From: Crossaster papposus
Taxonomy: Eukaryota > Echinodermata > Asteroidea > Velatida > Solasteridae
Direction of reading: 5' to 3'
Length of the DNA stretch: 64,000 bases
NCBI GenBank assembly: GCA_037893245.1
Contig: JBAIAA010000877.1
Span: 496,001-560,000 of the forward strand
Both the position numbers and the translations under genes were made by a program. This document shows positions 42,025 through 56,207 of this stretch, in pieces. A model generated the notes under the pieces. That model was not told where the DNA came from, searched no databases, and saw only the letters and a list, made by a program, of their open reading frames with translations. The stretch's first letter is position 1. Every line of letters begins with the position of its first letter.

Positions 42025-44200
42025 TCTGTATAAAATACCAAAAGTACACAATATAAATCACAAAAGGGACTAATTATTAAACAGAAAAAGAAGCAAAACA
42101 AAATGAACTAGACATGTGTTTGTGGACAAACACAGAGCTGTTTCGATTGTCCAACGTTACTTTCAATATGTGTGTGTGGTGGTCTATGTGTGTGCCAAGT
42201 CTGAAGTCGATTGGATTTACACAAGTGCCAAAGATATATTAGTTGAAAAAACGTGTACAAATCATATGGGAAAAATTGAACCTTTAATGTGACGTCACAT
42301 GATACCCAATGATGTCATCATAATGTCATCTTAATTTTCGTCTGTAACACATCCTGGAATACTTGCATACCAAGTATGACCCCAATCGGACCTGTACTTC
42401 CAGAGATAGAGGGTCCTAAAAACTGAACCTTTAATGTGACTTCCCGTGACCCCCGATGACGTCATCATGACGATTTTCCCCTTGGCCCTCCTGGAGATGG
42501 TGGTCGAGGTGTGTGCTAAGTCTCAAGTCGATCAAGTTTACGAAAGTGTCAAAGTCAATAGTCTGAAGAAAAACGTGTACAAACCCTACGGGGAAAAAAG
42601 TTGCACCTTTAACGTCAGGTCACGTGACCTTGAATGACGCAATCGTGCCGAATTTCTTCAAGGGTCATCTGTGGGTGGTGGTCTAAGTGTGTGCCAAGTC
42701 TCAAGTCGGTCGGATTAACCAAAGTGTCAAAGTCAATGGTCTGAAGAAAATCGTGTACACAACCTATGGGGAAAAATTTGCACCTTTAATGTGACGTCAC
42801 GTGACCTTGAATGACGTAATCGCGACGAATTTCTTCTAGGATCATCTGTGGGTGGTGGTCTAAGTGTATGCCAAGTTTCAAGTCGATCGGATTTACCAAA
42901 GTGCCAAAGTGTATTGTCCGAACAAAAAACGTGTACAAACCCTATGGAGAGGAGTCTGAAAAGAAAAAAAAAAAAAAACTAGACATGTGTTTGTGGACAA
43001 ACACAGAGCTGTTTCGGGTGTCTAAAATGTCTTTCATTATGTGTGTGTGTGTGGTGGTCTAAGTGTGTGCCAAGTTTAAAGTCGATTGGATTTACCAAAG
43101 TGCCAAAGATATATTGGTTAAAAAACAACGTGTACAAATCCTATGGGGAAAAACTGCACCTTTAATGTGACGTCACATGACCCCCGATGACGTCATCATT
43201 ATTTCATCCTGATTTTCGTGAATAACACATCATAGAATACTTGAATACCAAGTTTGATCGCAATCGGGCCTGTACTTCCAGAGATAGAGGGTCTTACAAA
43301 TTGAACCTTTAATGTGACGTCACATGACCCATGATGACGTCATCATGACGATTTTCCTCTGGGCCCTCCTGGAGATGGTGGTTGAGGTGTGTGCTAAGTC
43401 TCAAGTCGATCGGATTTACTAAAGTGCCAAAGTCAATAGTCTGAAGAAAAACGTGTACAAACCCTAGGGGACAAAATTGCACCTTTAACGTGACGCCACG
43501 TGACCATGAATGACGCAATTGTGTCGAATTTCTTCTAGGACCATCTACATATGTTGGTCTAAGTATGTGCCAAGTCTCAAGTCGATCGGATTTACCAAAG
43601 TGCCAAAAATATATTGATTGAACAAAAATGTGTACAAATCCTATGGAAAAAACTGTACCTTTAATTTGACGTCACATGACACCCGATTATGTCATCATGA
43701 TGTCATCTTAATTTTCATCTATAACACATCGTGGAATACTTGCATACCAAGTTTGACCCCAATCGGGCTTGTACTTCCAGAGATATAGAGTCTCAAGAAC
43801 TGCACCTTTAATGTGAGGTCACAAGACCCACGATGACGTCATCATGATGATTTTTCTCCTGGCCCTCCTAGGGATGGTGGTCTAAGTGTATGCCAAGTCT
43901 CAAGTCGATCGGATTTACTAAAGTGCCAAAGTCAATAGTCTGAAGAAAAACGTGTACAAACCCTAGGGGACAAAATTGCACCTTTAACGTGACGCCACGT
44001 GACCATGAATGACGTAATCGCAACGAATTTCTTCTAGGACCGTCCTTGGGTGGTTGTCTAAATGTATGCCAAGTCTCAAGTCGATCGGATTTACCAAAGT
44101 GCCAAAGTGTATTGGCTGAAGACAAAACGTGTACAAACCCTATGGAGAGGAGTCTGAAACGGAGGAAAAAAAAAAAAAAAAAAACTTTAACGATTACAAT

Positions 44201-44230
44201 AGCTGTTTCGGCTGAATTGCCGAAACAGCT
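44201..44230 (+). repeat. AGCTGTTTCGGC hairpin module (type example)
   Basis: AGCTGTTTCGGC-TGAATT-GCCGAAACAGCT is a perfect 12-bp stem with a 6-base loop after an A tract and CTTTAACGATTACAAT. Related hairpins lie at about 47020-47049, 47075-47103, 51320-51348, 55290-55322, 55363-55391, 56131-56161, 56220-56249 and 56283-56312. Confidence 0.88.
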
Positions 44231-47200
44231 AACTAGAAATGTGTTTGTGGACAAACACAGAGCTGTTTCGCTTGTCTAAAATGACTTTGAATATGTGAGT
44301 GGTGGTCTATGTGTGTACCAAATCTGAAGTCGATCGGATTTACCAAAGTGCCAAATATATCTTGGTTGCAAAAAACGTGTACAAATCCTATGGGAAAAAC
44401 TGCACCTTTAACTTGACGTCACATGGCCCACGATGACGTCGTCATGACGTCATCTTAATTTCCGTCTATAACACATCCTGGAATACTTGCATACCAAGTT
44501 TGACCCCAATCAGACCTTTACTTCCAGAGATAGAGGGTCTTAAAAACTACACCTTTAAAGTTACGTCACCTGACCCACAATGACGTCATCATGACGATTA
44601 TCCTTGTGGCCCTCCTAGAGATGGTGGTCGAGGTGTGTACTAAGTTTCGAGTCGATTGGATTTACCAAAGTGTCAAATTCAATAGTCTGACGAAAAACGT
44701 GTACAAAACCTATAGGGAAAACTGCACCTTTAATGTGACGTCACATGGCCCATGATGACGTCGTCATGACGTCATCTTAATTTTCGTCTATAACACATCC
44801 TGGAATACTTGCATACCAAGTTTGACCCCAATCAGACCTTTACTTCCAGAGATAGAGGGTCTTAAAAACTACACCTTTAAAGTGACGTCACATGACCCAC
44901 GATGACGTCATCATGACAATTTTTTTCTGGCCCCTCTGGGGATGGTGGTCGAGGTGTGTTTTAAGTCTCAAGTCGATCGGATTTACCGAAGTGTCAAATT
45001 CAATATTCTGAAGAAAAACGTGTACAAATCCTATGGGGAAAAATTGCACCTTTAACGTGACGTCACGTGACCACGAATGACGTAATCGTGACAAATTTCT
45101 TCTAGGATCATCTGTGGGTGGTGGTCTAAGTGTATGCCAAGTCTCAAGTCGATCGGATTTAACAAAGTGCCAAAGTGTATTGTCCGAACAAAAAACGTGT
45201 ACAAACCCTATGGAGAAGAGTCTGAAGGAGAAACTAGACATGTGTTTGTGGACAAACACAGAGCTGTTTCGAGTGTCTAAAATTACTTTCAATATGTGTG
45301 TGGTGGTCTTTTGTGTGTGCCAAGTCTCAAGTCGATCAGATTTACTAAAGTGTCAAAGGCAATAGTCTAAAGAAAAACCTGTACAAAACCTATGGGAAAA
45401 AAAAAGAAACCTTAACGTGACGCCGCGTGACCTTGAATGATGTAATCGTGCCGAATTTCTTCTAGGGCCGTCTGTTGATGGTGGTCTAAGTGTGTGCCAA
45501 GTCTCAAGTCGATCAGATTTACTAAAGTGTCAAAGTCAATAGTCTAAAGAAAAACGTGTACAAAACCAATGGGAGAAAAATGTGAACCTTTAATGTGACG
45601 TCACGTGACCTTAAATGACGCAATCGTGCTAAATTTCTTTCAGAAACATCTGGGGATGGTGTTCTAAGTGTATTCCAAGTTTCAAGTCGGTCGGATTTAC
45701 CGAAGTGCCAAAGTCAATAGTCTGAAGAAAAACGTGTACAAAACCTATGGGGAAAATTAAACCTTTAACGTGACGTCACGTGACCTTGAATGACGCAATC
45801 GAGCCAAATTTCTTCTAGGACCATCTGTGGGTGGAGGTCTAAGTGTATACCAAGTCTCAAGTCGATTGGATTTACCAAAGTGCCAAAGTGTATTGGCAGA
45901 ACAAACGTGTGTAAATCCTATGGGTAAAAACACTGAAAGTGGCAAAAAAAAAAACAAAAAAAAAGAAAACTAGAAATGTGTTTGTGGACAAACACAGAGC
46001 TGTTTCGCGTGTCTAAAATGACTTTGAATTATGTGGGTGGTCGTCTATGTGTGTACCAAGTCTGAAGTCGATCGGATTTACCAAAGTGCCAAATATATAT
46101 TGGTTGAAAAAAACGTGTGCAAATCCTATGGGGGAAACTACACATTTAATTTAACATCACATGACACCTGATGACGTCACCATGGCGTCACCTTTATTTT
46201 CGTCTATAACACGTCCCGGAATACCTGTATACCAAGTTTGACACCAATCGGGCCTGTACTTTCAGAGATATAAGGTCTTAAAAACTGAACCTTTAATGTG
46301 ACGTCACATGACCCACGATGACGTCATCATGATGTCACCTTAATTTTCGTCTATAACACATCCCGGAATACATGCATACCAAGTTTGACCCCAATCACAC
46401 CTGTACCTACGGAGACAGAGGGTCTTAAACACTCCACCTTTAATATGACGTCACATGACCCGAGATGACGTCATCGTGACGATTTTTCTCCTTGCCCTCC
46501 TAGGGATGCTGGTCTAAGTGTATGCCAAGTCTCAAGTCGATCGGATTTACGAATGTGTCAAAGTCCATAGTCTGAAGAAAAACGTGTACAAACCCTATGG
46601 GGAAAAAAATTGCACCTTTAACGTCACGTCACGTGACCTTAAATGACGCAATCGTACCGAATTTCTTCAAGAGCCATCTGTGGGTGGTGTTCTAAGTGTA
46701 TGCCAAGTTTCAAGTCGGTCGGAAATACCAAAGTGTCAAAGTCAATAGTCTGAAGAAAAACGTGTACAAAACCTATGGGGAAAATTGTACCTTTAACATG
46801 ACGTCACGTGACCTTGAATGACGGAATCGCGACGAATTTCTTCTAGGACCGTCCTTGGGTGGTTGTCTAAATGTATGCCAAGTCTCAAGTCGATCGGATT
46901 TACCAAAGTGTCAAAGTGCTATGCCAGAAAAAACGTGTACAAATCCTATGGGAAAAAGTCTGAAGAAGGAAAAGAAAAAAAAAAAAAAAAAGAAAAAAAA
47001 AAACTTTAACGAAAACAAAAGCTGTTTCGGCTGAATTGCCGAAACAGCTAAAAAAAAACTTTAACGAAAACAAAAGCTGTTTCGGTGAAAAACCGAAACA
47101 GCTAAAAAAAAAAAAACTAGACATGTGTTTGTGGACAAACACAGAGCTGTTTCGAGTGTCTTAAATTACTTTCAATATGTATGTGGTAATCTTTTGTGTG

Positions 47201-47813
47201 TGCCAAGTCTCAAGTCGATCAGATTTACTAAAGTGTCAAAGTCAATAGTCTAAAGAAAAACGTGTACAAAACCTATGGGGGAAAATTGAACCTTTAACGT
47301 GACACCCCGTAACCTTGAATGACGTAATCGTGCCAAATTTCTCCTACGACCGTCTGTGGATGGTGGTCTATGTGTGTGCCAAGTCTCAAGTCGATCGGAT
47401 TAACTAAGTGTCAAAGTCAAGAGTCTAAAGAAAAACGTGTACAAAACCTATGGGGGACAAATTAAACCTTTAACTTGACGTCACGTGACCTTGAATGACG
47501 CAATCGTGCTGAATTTCTTTCAGAAACATCTGGTGGTGGTGTTCTGAGTGTATGGCAAGTTTCAAGTCGGTCGGATTGACCAAAGTGTCAAATTCAATAG
47601 TCTGAAGAAAAACGTGTACAAAACCTATGGGGAAAATTTCACCTTTAACGCTAAGTCACGTGACCTTGAATGACGTAATCGCGACGAATTTCTTCTAGGA
47701 CCGTCCTTGGGTGGTTGTCTAAGTGTATGCCAAGTCTCAAGTCCATCGGATTTACCAAAGTGTCAAAGTGTATTGTCTGAACAAACGTGTACAAATCCTA
47801 TGGAGAAGAAAAG

Positions 47814-47848
<35 letters not shown>

Positions 47849-48179
47849 AGAAATGTGTTTGTGGACAAACACAGAGCTGTTTCGCATGTCTAAAATGACT
47901 TTCAATATTTGGGTGGTGGTCTAAGTGTCTGCCAAGTCTAAAGTCGATCGAATTTAGTGCCAAAGATATATTGGTTGAAAAAAACGTGTACAAATCCTAT
48001 GGGCAAAATTAAACCTTTAATGTGACGTCACATGACACCCGATGATATCATCACAATGTCATCTTAATTTTCGTCTATAACACATCCCGGAATACCTGAA
48101 AACCAAGTTTGACCCTAATTGGACTTGTACTTCCAGAGATAGAGGGTCTTAAAAACTACACCTTTAATGTGACGTCACA

Positions 48180-49665
48180 TGACCCACGATGATGTCATCA
48201 TGACGTCACCATGATTTTCGTCTATAACACATCCTGGAATACTTGCATACCAAGTTTGACCCCAATCGGGCCTGTACTTCCAGAGATAGAGGGGCCTAAC
48301 AACTGCACCTTTAATGTGACGTCACATGACCCACGATGACGTCATCATGACGATTTTTTCCTTGGCCCTCCCGGGGATGGTGGTTGAGGTGTGTGCTAAG
48401 TCTGAAGTCGATCAAATTTACGAAAGTGTCAAAGTTAATAGTCTAAAGAAAAACTTGTACAAAACCTATGGGGGAATAATTTGCACATTTAACGTGACGT
48501 CACGTGACCTTGAAAGACGCAATCGTGCCGAATTTCTTCCAATATCATTTGTGGGTGGTGTTCTAAGTGTATGCCAAGTCTCAAGTCGATCGGATTTACC
48601 AAAGTGTCAAATTCAATGGTTGAAAAAAACGTGTACAAATCCTATGGGCAAAATTAAACCTTTAATGTGACGTCACATGACACCCGATGATATCATCACA
48701 ATGTCATCTTAATTTTCGTCTATAACACATCCCGGAATACCTGAATACCAAGTTTGACCCTAATTGGACTCTTACTTCCAGAGATAGAGGGTCTTAAAAA
48801 CTACACCTTTAATGTGACGTCACATGACCCACGATGACGTCATCATGACAATTTTTTCCTTGGCCCTCCCGGGGATGGTGGTTGAGGTGTGTGCTAAGTC
48901 TGAAGTCGATCAAATTTACGAAAGTGTCAAAGTTAATAGTCTAAAGAAAAACGTGTACAAAACCTATGGGGGAATAATTTGCACATTTAACGTGACGTCA
49001 CGTGACCTTGAAAGACGCAATCGTGCCGAATTTCTTCCAATATCATTTGTGGGTGGTGTTCTAAGTGTATGCCAAGTCTCAAGTCGATCGGATTTACCAA
49101 AGTGTCAAATTCAATGGTTGAACAAAAACGTGTACAAATCCTATGGGCAAAATTAAACCTTTAATGTGACGTCACATGACACCCGATGATATCATCACAA
49201 TGTCATCTTAATTTTCGTCTATAACACATCCCGGAATACCTGAATACCAAGTTTGACCCTAATTGGACTTGTACTTCCAGAGATAGAGGGTCTTAAAAAC
49301 TACACCTTTAATGTGACGTCACATGACCCACGATGACGTCATCATGACGATTTTTTCCTTGGCCCTCCCGGGGATGGTGGTTGAGGTGTGTGCTAAGTCT
49401 GAAGTCGATCAAATTTACGAAAGTGTCAAAGTTAATAGTCTAAAGAAAAACGTGTACAAAACCTATGGGGGAATAATTTGCACATTTAACGTGACGTCAC
49501 GTGACCTTGAAAGACGCAATCGTGCCGAATTTCTTCCAATATCATTTGTGGGTGGTGTTCTAAGTGTATGCCAAGTCTCAAGTCGATCGGATTTACCAAA
49601 GTGTCAAATTCAATGGTCTGAAAAAAACCGTGTACAAAACCTATGGGGAAAATTTCACCTTTAAC
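48180..49665. repeat. Higher-order repeat, three copies of ~498 bp
   Basis: Matching positions at 48326, 48824 and 49323 begin near-identical ~498-bp segments within the array. They are far closer to each other than to other modules, which implies recent duplication. Confidence 0.85.
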
Positions 49666-52600
49666 GCGAAGTCACGTGACCTTGAGTGACGTAATCACGA
49701 CGAATTTCTTCTAGGACCGTCCTTGGGTGGTTGTCTAAATATATGCCAAGTTTCAAGTCGATCGGATTTACCAAAGTGTCAAAGTGCTATGCCAGAACAA
49801 ACGTGTACAAATCCTATGGGAAAAAGTCTGAAAGAGGAAAAAAAAAAAACTAGACATGTGTTTGTGGACAAACACAGAGCTGTTTCGAGTGTCTAAAGCT
49901 ACTTTCAATGTGTATGTGGTGGTTTTTTGTGTGTGCCAAGTCTCAAGTCGATCAGATTTACTAGTGTCAAAGTCAATAGTCTAAAGAAAAACGTGTACAA
50001 AACCTATGGGGGAAAATTGAACCTTTAACGTAACGCCCCGTGACCTTGAATGACGTAATCGTGCCAAATTTCTCCAACGACTGTCTGTGGATAGTGGTCT
50101 ATGTGTGTGCTAAGTCTCAAGTCGATCGGATTTACTAAGTGTCAAAGTCAATAGTCTAAAGAAAAACGTGTACAAAACCTATGGGGGACAAATTAAACCT
50201 TTAACTTGACGTCACGTGACCTTGAATAACGCAATCGTGCTGAATTTCTTTCAGAAACATCTGGTGGTACTGTTCTGAGTGTATGGCAAGTTTCAAGTCG
50301 GTCGGATTTACCAAAGTGTCAAATTCAACAGTCTGAAAAAAACGTGTACAAAACCTATGGGGAAAATTTCACCTTTAACGCGAAGTCACGTGACCTTGAA
50401 TGACGTAATCGCGACGAATTTCTTCTAGGACCGTCCTTGGGTGGTTGTCTAAGTATATGCCAAGTCTCAAGTCCATCGGATTTACCAAAGTGTCAAAGTG
50501 TATTGGCTGAAAAAACGTGTACAAATCCTATGGGAAAAAGTCTGAAAGTGGAAAAAAAAACAAAAAAAAACTAGACATGTGTTTGTGGACAAACACAGAG
50601 CTGTTTCGAGTGTCTAAAATTACTATTAATATGTGTGTGGTGGTCTTTTGTGTGTGCCAAGTCTCAAGTCGATCAGATTTACTAAAGTGTCAACGGCAAT
50701 AGTCTAAAGAAAAACGTGTACAAAATCTATGGGGAAAAATGAAACTTTAACGTGACGCCCCGTGACCTTGAATGACGTAATCGTGCCAAATTTCTTGTAG
50801 GGCCGTCTGTGGATGGTGGTCTAAGTGCGTGCCAAGTCTCAAGTCGATCGAATTTACTAAAGTGTCAAAGTCAACAGTCTAAACAAAAAGTGTACAAAAC
50901 CAATGGGAGAAAAATGTGCACCTTTAATGTGACGTCACGTGAACTTTAAAGACGCAATCGTGCCGAATTTCTTTCAGAAACATCTAGGGGTGGTGTTCTA
51001 AGTGTATGCCAAGTTTCAAGTCGGTCGGATTTACCAAAGTGTCAAAGTCAAGGGTCTGAAGGAAAACGTGTACAAAACCTATGGGGAAAATGTAACCTTT
51101 AACGCGAAGTCACGTGACCTTGAATGACGTAATCGCGACGAATTTCTTCTAGGACCGTCCTTGGGTGGTTGTCTAAGTGTATGCCAAGTTTCAAGTCGAT
51201 CGGATTTCCCAAAGTGTCAAAGTGTATTGGCTGAAAAAACGTGTACAAATCCTATGGGGAAAAGTCTGAAAGTGGAAAAAAAAAAAAAAAAAAAAAAAAA
51301 AAACTTTAACGAAACCAAAAGCTGTTTCGGTGAAAAACCGAAACAGCTAAAAAACTAGAAATGTGTTTGTGGACAAACACAGAGCTGTTTCGCATGTCGA
51401 AAATGACTTTTAATATTTGGGTGGTGGTCTAAGTGTGTGGCAAGTCTAAAGTCGATCGAATTTAGTGCCAAAGATATATTGGTTGAAAAAAACGTGTACA
51501 AATCCTATGGGGAAAATTTAACCTTTAATGTGACGTCACATGACACCCGATGATATCATCACAATGTCATCTTAATTTTCGTCTATAACACATCCCGGAA
51601 TACCTGAATATCAAGTTTGACCCTAATAGGAATTGTACTTCCAGAGATAGAGGGTCTTAAAAACTACACCTTTAATGTGACGTCACATGACCCATGATGA
51701 CGTCATCATGACGATTTTTTTCTTCTTGGCCCTCCTGGGGATGGTGGTTGAGGTGTGTGCTAAGTCTCAAGTCGATCAAATTTACGAAAGTGTCAAAGTT
51801 AATAGTCTAAAGAAAAACGTGTACAAAACCTATGGGGGAATAATTTGCACATTTAACCATGACATCACGTGACCTTGAAAGACGCAATCTTGCCGAATTT
51901 TTTCCAATATTATTTGTGGGTGGTGTTCTAAGTGTATGCCGAGTCTCAAGTCGATCGGATTTACCAAAGTGTCAAATTCATTAGTCTGAAAAAAACCGTG
52001 TACAAAACCTATGGGAACAAATTTCACCTTTAACGCGACGCCATGTGACCTTGAATGACGTAATCGGGCCGAATTTCTTCTAGGACCGTCTTTGGGTGGT
52101 TGTCTAAATGTATGCCAAGTTTCAAGTCGATCGGATTTACCAAAGTGTCAAAGTGCTATGCCAGAAAAAACGTGTACAAATCCTTGGATTGGATTTACAC
52201 AAGTGCCAAATATATACTAGTTGAAAAAACGTGTACAAATCCTATGGGGAAAATTGAACCTTTAATGTGACGTCACATGATACTCGATGATGTCATCATG
52301 TCATCTTAATTTTTATCTGTAACACATCCTGGGATACTTGCATACCAAGTTTGACCCCAATCGGACATGTACTTCTAGAGATAGAGGGTCTTAAAAACTG
52401 AACCTTTAATGTGACGTCACATGACCCACGATGACGTCATCATGATGTCATTTTATTTTCTTCTATAGCACACCCTGGAATACTTGCAAACCAACTTTGA
52501 CCCCAATCGGACGTGTACTTCCAGAGATATAGGGTCTTAAAAACTGCACCTTTAATGTGACGTCACATGACCCACGATGACGTCATCATCACGAGTTTTC

Positions 52601-53572
52601 ACTGGACCCTCCTGAGGATGGTGGTCGAGGTGTGTGCTAAGTTTCAAGTCAATCGGATTTACCAAACTGTCAAATTCAATAGTCTGAAGAAAAACGTGTA
52701 CAAAACCTATGGGGCAAAATTGCACCTTTAACGTGACGTCACGTGACCAGGAATTACGTAATCGCGACGAATTTGTTCTAGGACCATCCTTGGGTGATGG
52801 TTCAACTGTGTGCCAAGTTTCAAGTCGATCGGATTTACTAAAGTGTCAAAGTGTATTGGCTGAAAAAACGTGTACAAATCCTATGGGGAAAGTGACAAAA
52901 AAGAAAAAAAAGAAAAACTAGACATGTGTTTGTGGACAAACACAGAGCTGTTTCGGGTGTCTAACATTACTTTCTATATGTGTATCTGATGATGTGTGCC
53001 AAGTCTGAAGTCGATTGGATTTACACAATTGCCAAAGATATATTAGTTGAAAAAACGTGTACAAATCCTATGGGGAAAACTGAACCTTTAATGTGGCGTC
53101 ACATGACACCCGATGATGTCATCATGATGTCATCTTAATTTACGTCTATGACATATTCTGGAATACTTGCATACCAAGTTTGGCCCCAATCAGACATGTA
53201 CTTCCAGAGATAGAGGGTCCTAAAATCTTCCCCTTTAATGTGACGTCACATGACCCACGATGACGTCATCCTGACGATTTTCCCCTTGGCCCTCCTGGGT
53301 TTGATGGTCGAGGTGTGTGCTAAGTCTGAAGTCGATCGGATTTACCAAATTATCAAATTCAATAGTCTGAAGAAAAACGTGTACAAAATCTATAGAGAAA
53401 ATTGAACCTTTAATGTGACGTAACATGACACCCGGTGATGTCATAATTACGTCATCTTAATTTTCGCCTATAACACACCCTCGAATACTTGCAAACCAAG
53501 TTTGACCCCAACCGGACTTGTACTTTCAGAGTTAGAGGGTCTTAAAAAACTACACCTTTAATGTGACGTCAC

Positions 53573-54400
53573 ATGACCCGCGATGACGTCATCTTGATTA
53601 TTTTTTTCTTGGCCCTCCTAAGGATGGTGGTCGAGGTCTGTGCTAAGTCTCAAGTCGATCGAATTGACAGAAGTGTCAAATTCAATATTTTGAAGAAAAA
53701 CGTGTACAAAACCTATGGAGAAAATTGTACCTTTAATGTGACGTCACATGACACCCGATGATGTCATAATTACGTCATCTTAATTTTCGTCTATAACACA
53801 TCCTCGAATACTTGCAAACCAAGTTTGACCCCAACCGGACTTGTACTTTCAGAGTTAGAGGGTCTTAAAAACTACACATTTAATGTGACGTCACATGATC
53901 CGCGATGACGTCATCTTGAATATTTTTTTCTTGGCCCTCCTAAGGATGGTGGTCGAGGTCTGTGCTAAGTCTCAAGTCGATCGAATTGACAGAAGTGTCA
54001 AATTCAATATTTTGAAGAAAAACGTGTACAAAACCTATGGAGAAAATTGTACCTTTAATGTGACGTCACATGACACCCGATGATGTCATAATTACGTCAT
54101 CTTAATTTTCGTCTATAACACATCCTCGAATACTTGCAAACCAAGTTTGACCCCAACCGGACTTGTACTTTCAGAGTTAGAGGGTCTTAAAAACTACACA
54201 TTTAATGTGACGTCACATGATCCGCGATGACGTCATCTTGAATATTTTTTTCTTGGCCCTCCTAAGGATGGTGGTCGAGGTCTGTGCTAAGTCTCAAGTC
54301 GATCGAATTGACAGAAGTGTCAAATTCAATATTTTGAAGAAAAACGTGTACAAAACCTATGGAGAAAATTGAACCTTTAATGTGACGTCACATGACACCC
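53573..54400. repeat. Higher-order repeat, three copies of 322 bp
   Basis: Segments starting at 53573, 53895 and 54217 are nearly identical (GATGACGTCATCTTGA...GACAGAAGTGTCAAATTCAA...). It is a second recent local expansion within the array, with a different period. Confidence 0.85.
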
Positions 54401-56071
54401 GATGATGTCATAATTACGTCATCTTAATTTTCGTCTATAACACTTCCTGGAATACTTGCATACCAAGTTTGACCCTAATAGGAATTGTACTTCCAGAGAT
54501 AGAGGGTCTTAAAAACTACACATTTAAAGTGACGTCACATGACCCACGATGACGTCATCATGACGATTATCCTTGTGGCCCTCCTAGAGATGGTGGTCGA
54601 GGTGTGTACTAAGTCTCGAGTCGATTGGATTTACCAAAGTGTCAAATTCAATAGTCTGACGAAAAACGTGTACAAAACCTATAGGGAAAACTGCCCCTTT
54701 AATGTGACGTCACATGACACCCGATGACGTCATCGTAATGTCATCTTAATTATCGTCTATAACACATCCCAGGATACTTGCATATCAAGTTTGTCCCCAA
54801 TCGGGCCTGTACTTCCAGAGATAGAGGGTCTTATAAACTGCACCTTTAATGTGACGTCAAATGACCCACGATGACGTCATCATGACGATTTTTCTTTTGG
54901 CCCCTCTGGGGATGGTGGTCGAGGTGTGTCTCAAGTCTCAAGTCGATCGGATTTACCGAAGTGTCAAATTCAATTTTCTTAAGAAAAACGTGTACAAATC
55001 CTATGGGGAAAAATTTCACCTTTAACGTGACGTCACGTGACCACGAATGATGTAATCATGACGAATTTCTTCTAGGACCATCTGTGGGTGGTTGTCTAAA
55101 TATATGCCAAGTCTCAAGTCGATCGGATTTACCAAAGTGCCAAAGTGTATTGGCTGAAGAAAAAACGTGTACAAAACCTATGGAGAGGAGTCTGAAACAG
55201 AGGAAAAAAAAAAAAAAAAAGAAAAAAAAAAAAAAAAAAAAACTTTAACAAAAACAATAGCTGTTTCGGCAAAAAAACTTTAACGAAAACAAAAGCTGTT
55301 TCGGTGAAAAACCGAAACAGCTAAAAAAAAAAAAAAAAAAAAAAAACTTTAACGAAAACAAAAGCTGTTTCGGTGAAAAACCGAAACAGCTAACTAGAAA
55401 TGTGTTTGTGGACAAACACAGAGCTGTTTCGCTTGTCTAAAATGACTTTGAATATGTGAGTGGTGGTCTATGTGTGTACCAAATCTGAAGTCGATCGGAT
55501 TTATCAAAGTGCCAAATATATCTTGGTTGCAAAAAACGTGTACAAATCCTATGGGAAAAACTGCACCTTTAACGTGACGTCACATGGCCCACGATGACGT
55601 CGTCATGACGTCATCTTAATTTCCGTCTATAACACATCCTGGAATACTTGCATACCAAGTTTGACCCCAATCTAAAGAAAACGTGTACAAAACCAATGGG
55701 AGAAAAATGTGAACCTTTAATGTGACGTCACGTGACCTTGAATGACGCAATCGTGCCAATTTTCTTTCAGAAACATCTGGGGGTGGTGTTCTAAGTGTAT
55801 ACCAAGTTTCAAGTCGGTCGGATTTACTGAAGTGTCAAATTCAATATTCTGAAGAAAAACGTGTACAAATCCTATGGGGAAAAATTTCACCTTTAACGTG
55901 ACGTCACGTGACCACGAATGACGTAATCGTGACAAATTTCTTCTAGGATCATCTGTGGGTGGTGGTCTAAGTTTATGCCAAGTCTCAAGTCGATCGGATT
56001 TAACAAAGTGCCAAAGTGTATTGTCCGAACAAAAAACGTGTACAAACCCTATGGAGAAGAGTCTGAAGGAG

Positions 56072-56117
<46 letters not shown>

Positions 56118-56130
56118 AGAACGAATACAA

Positions 56131-56159
56131 TAGCTGTTTCGGCTGAAATGCCGAAACAG

Positions 56160-56207
<48 letters not shown>

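Noticed and set aside
42446..56146. Many similar 60-137 aa open frames (KSQVDQIYESVKVN, CQVSSRSDLPKCQ types)
   Set aside because: They recur only because the underlying DNA modules repeat. They occur on both strands, lack domains and are broken arbitrarily, so they are not a protein family.
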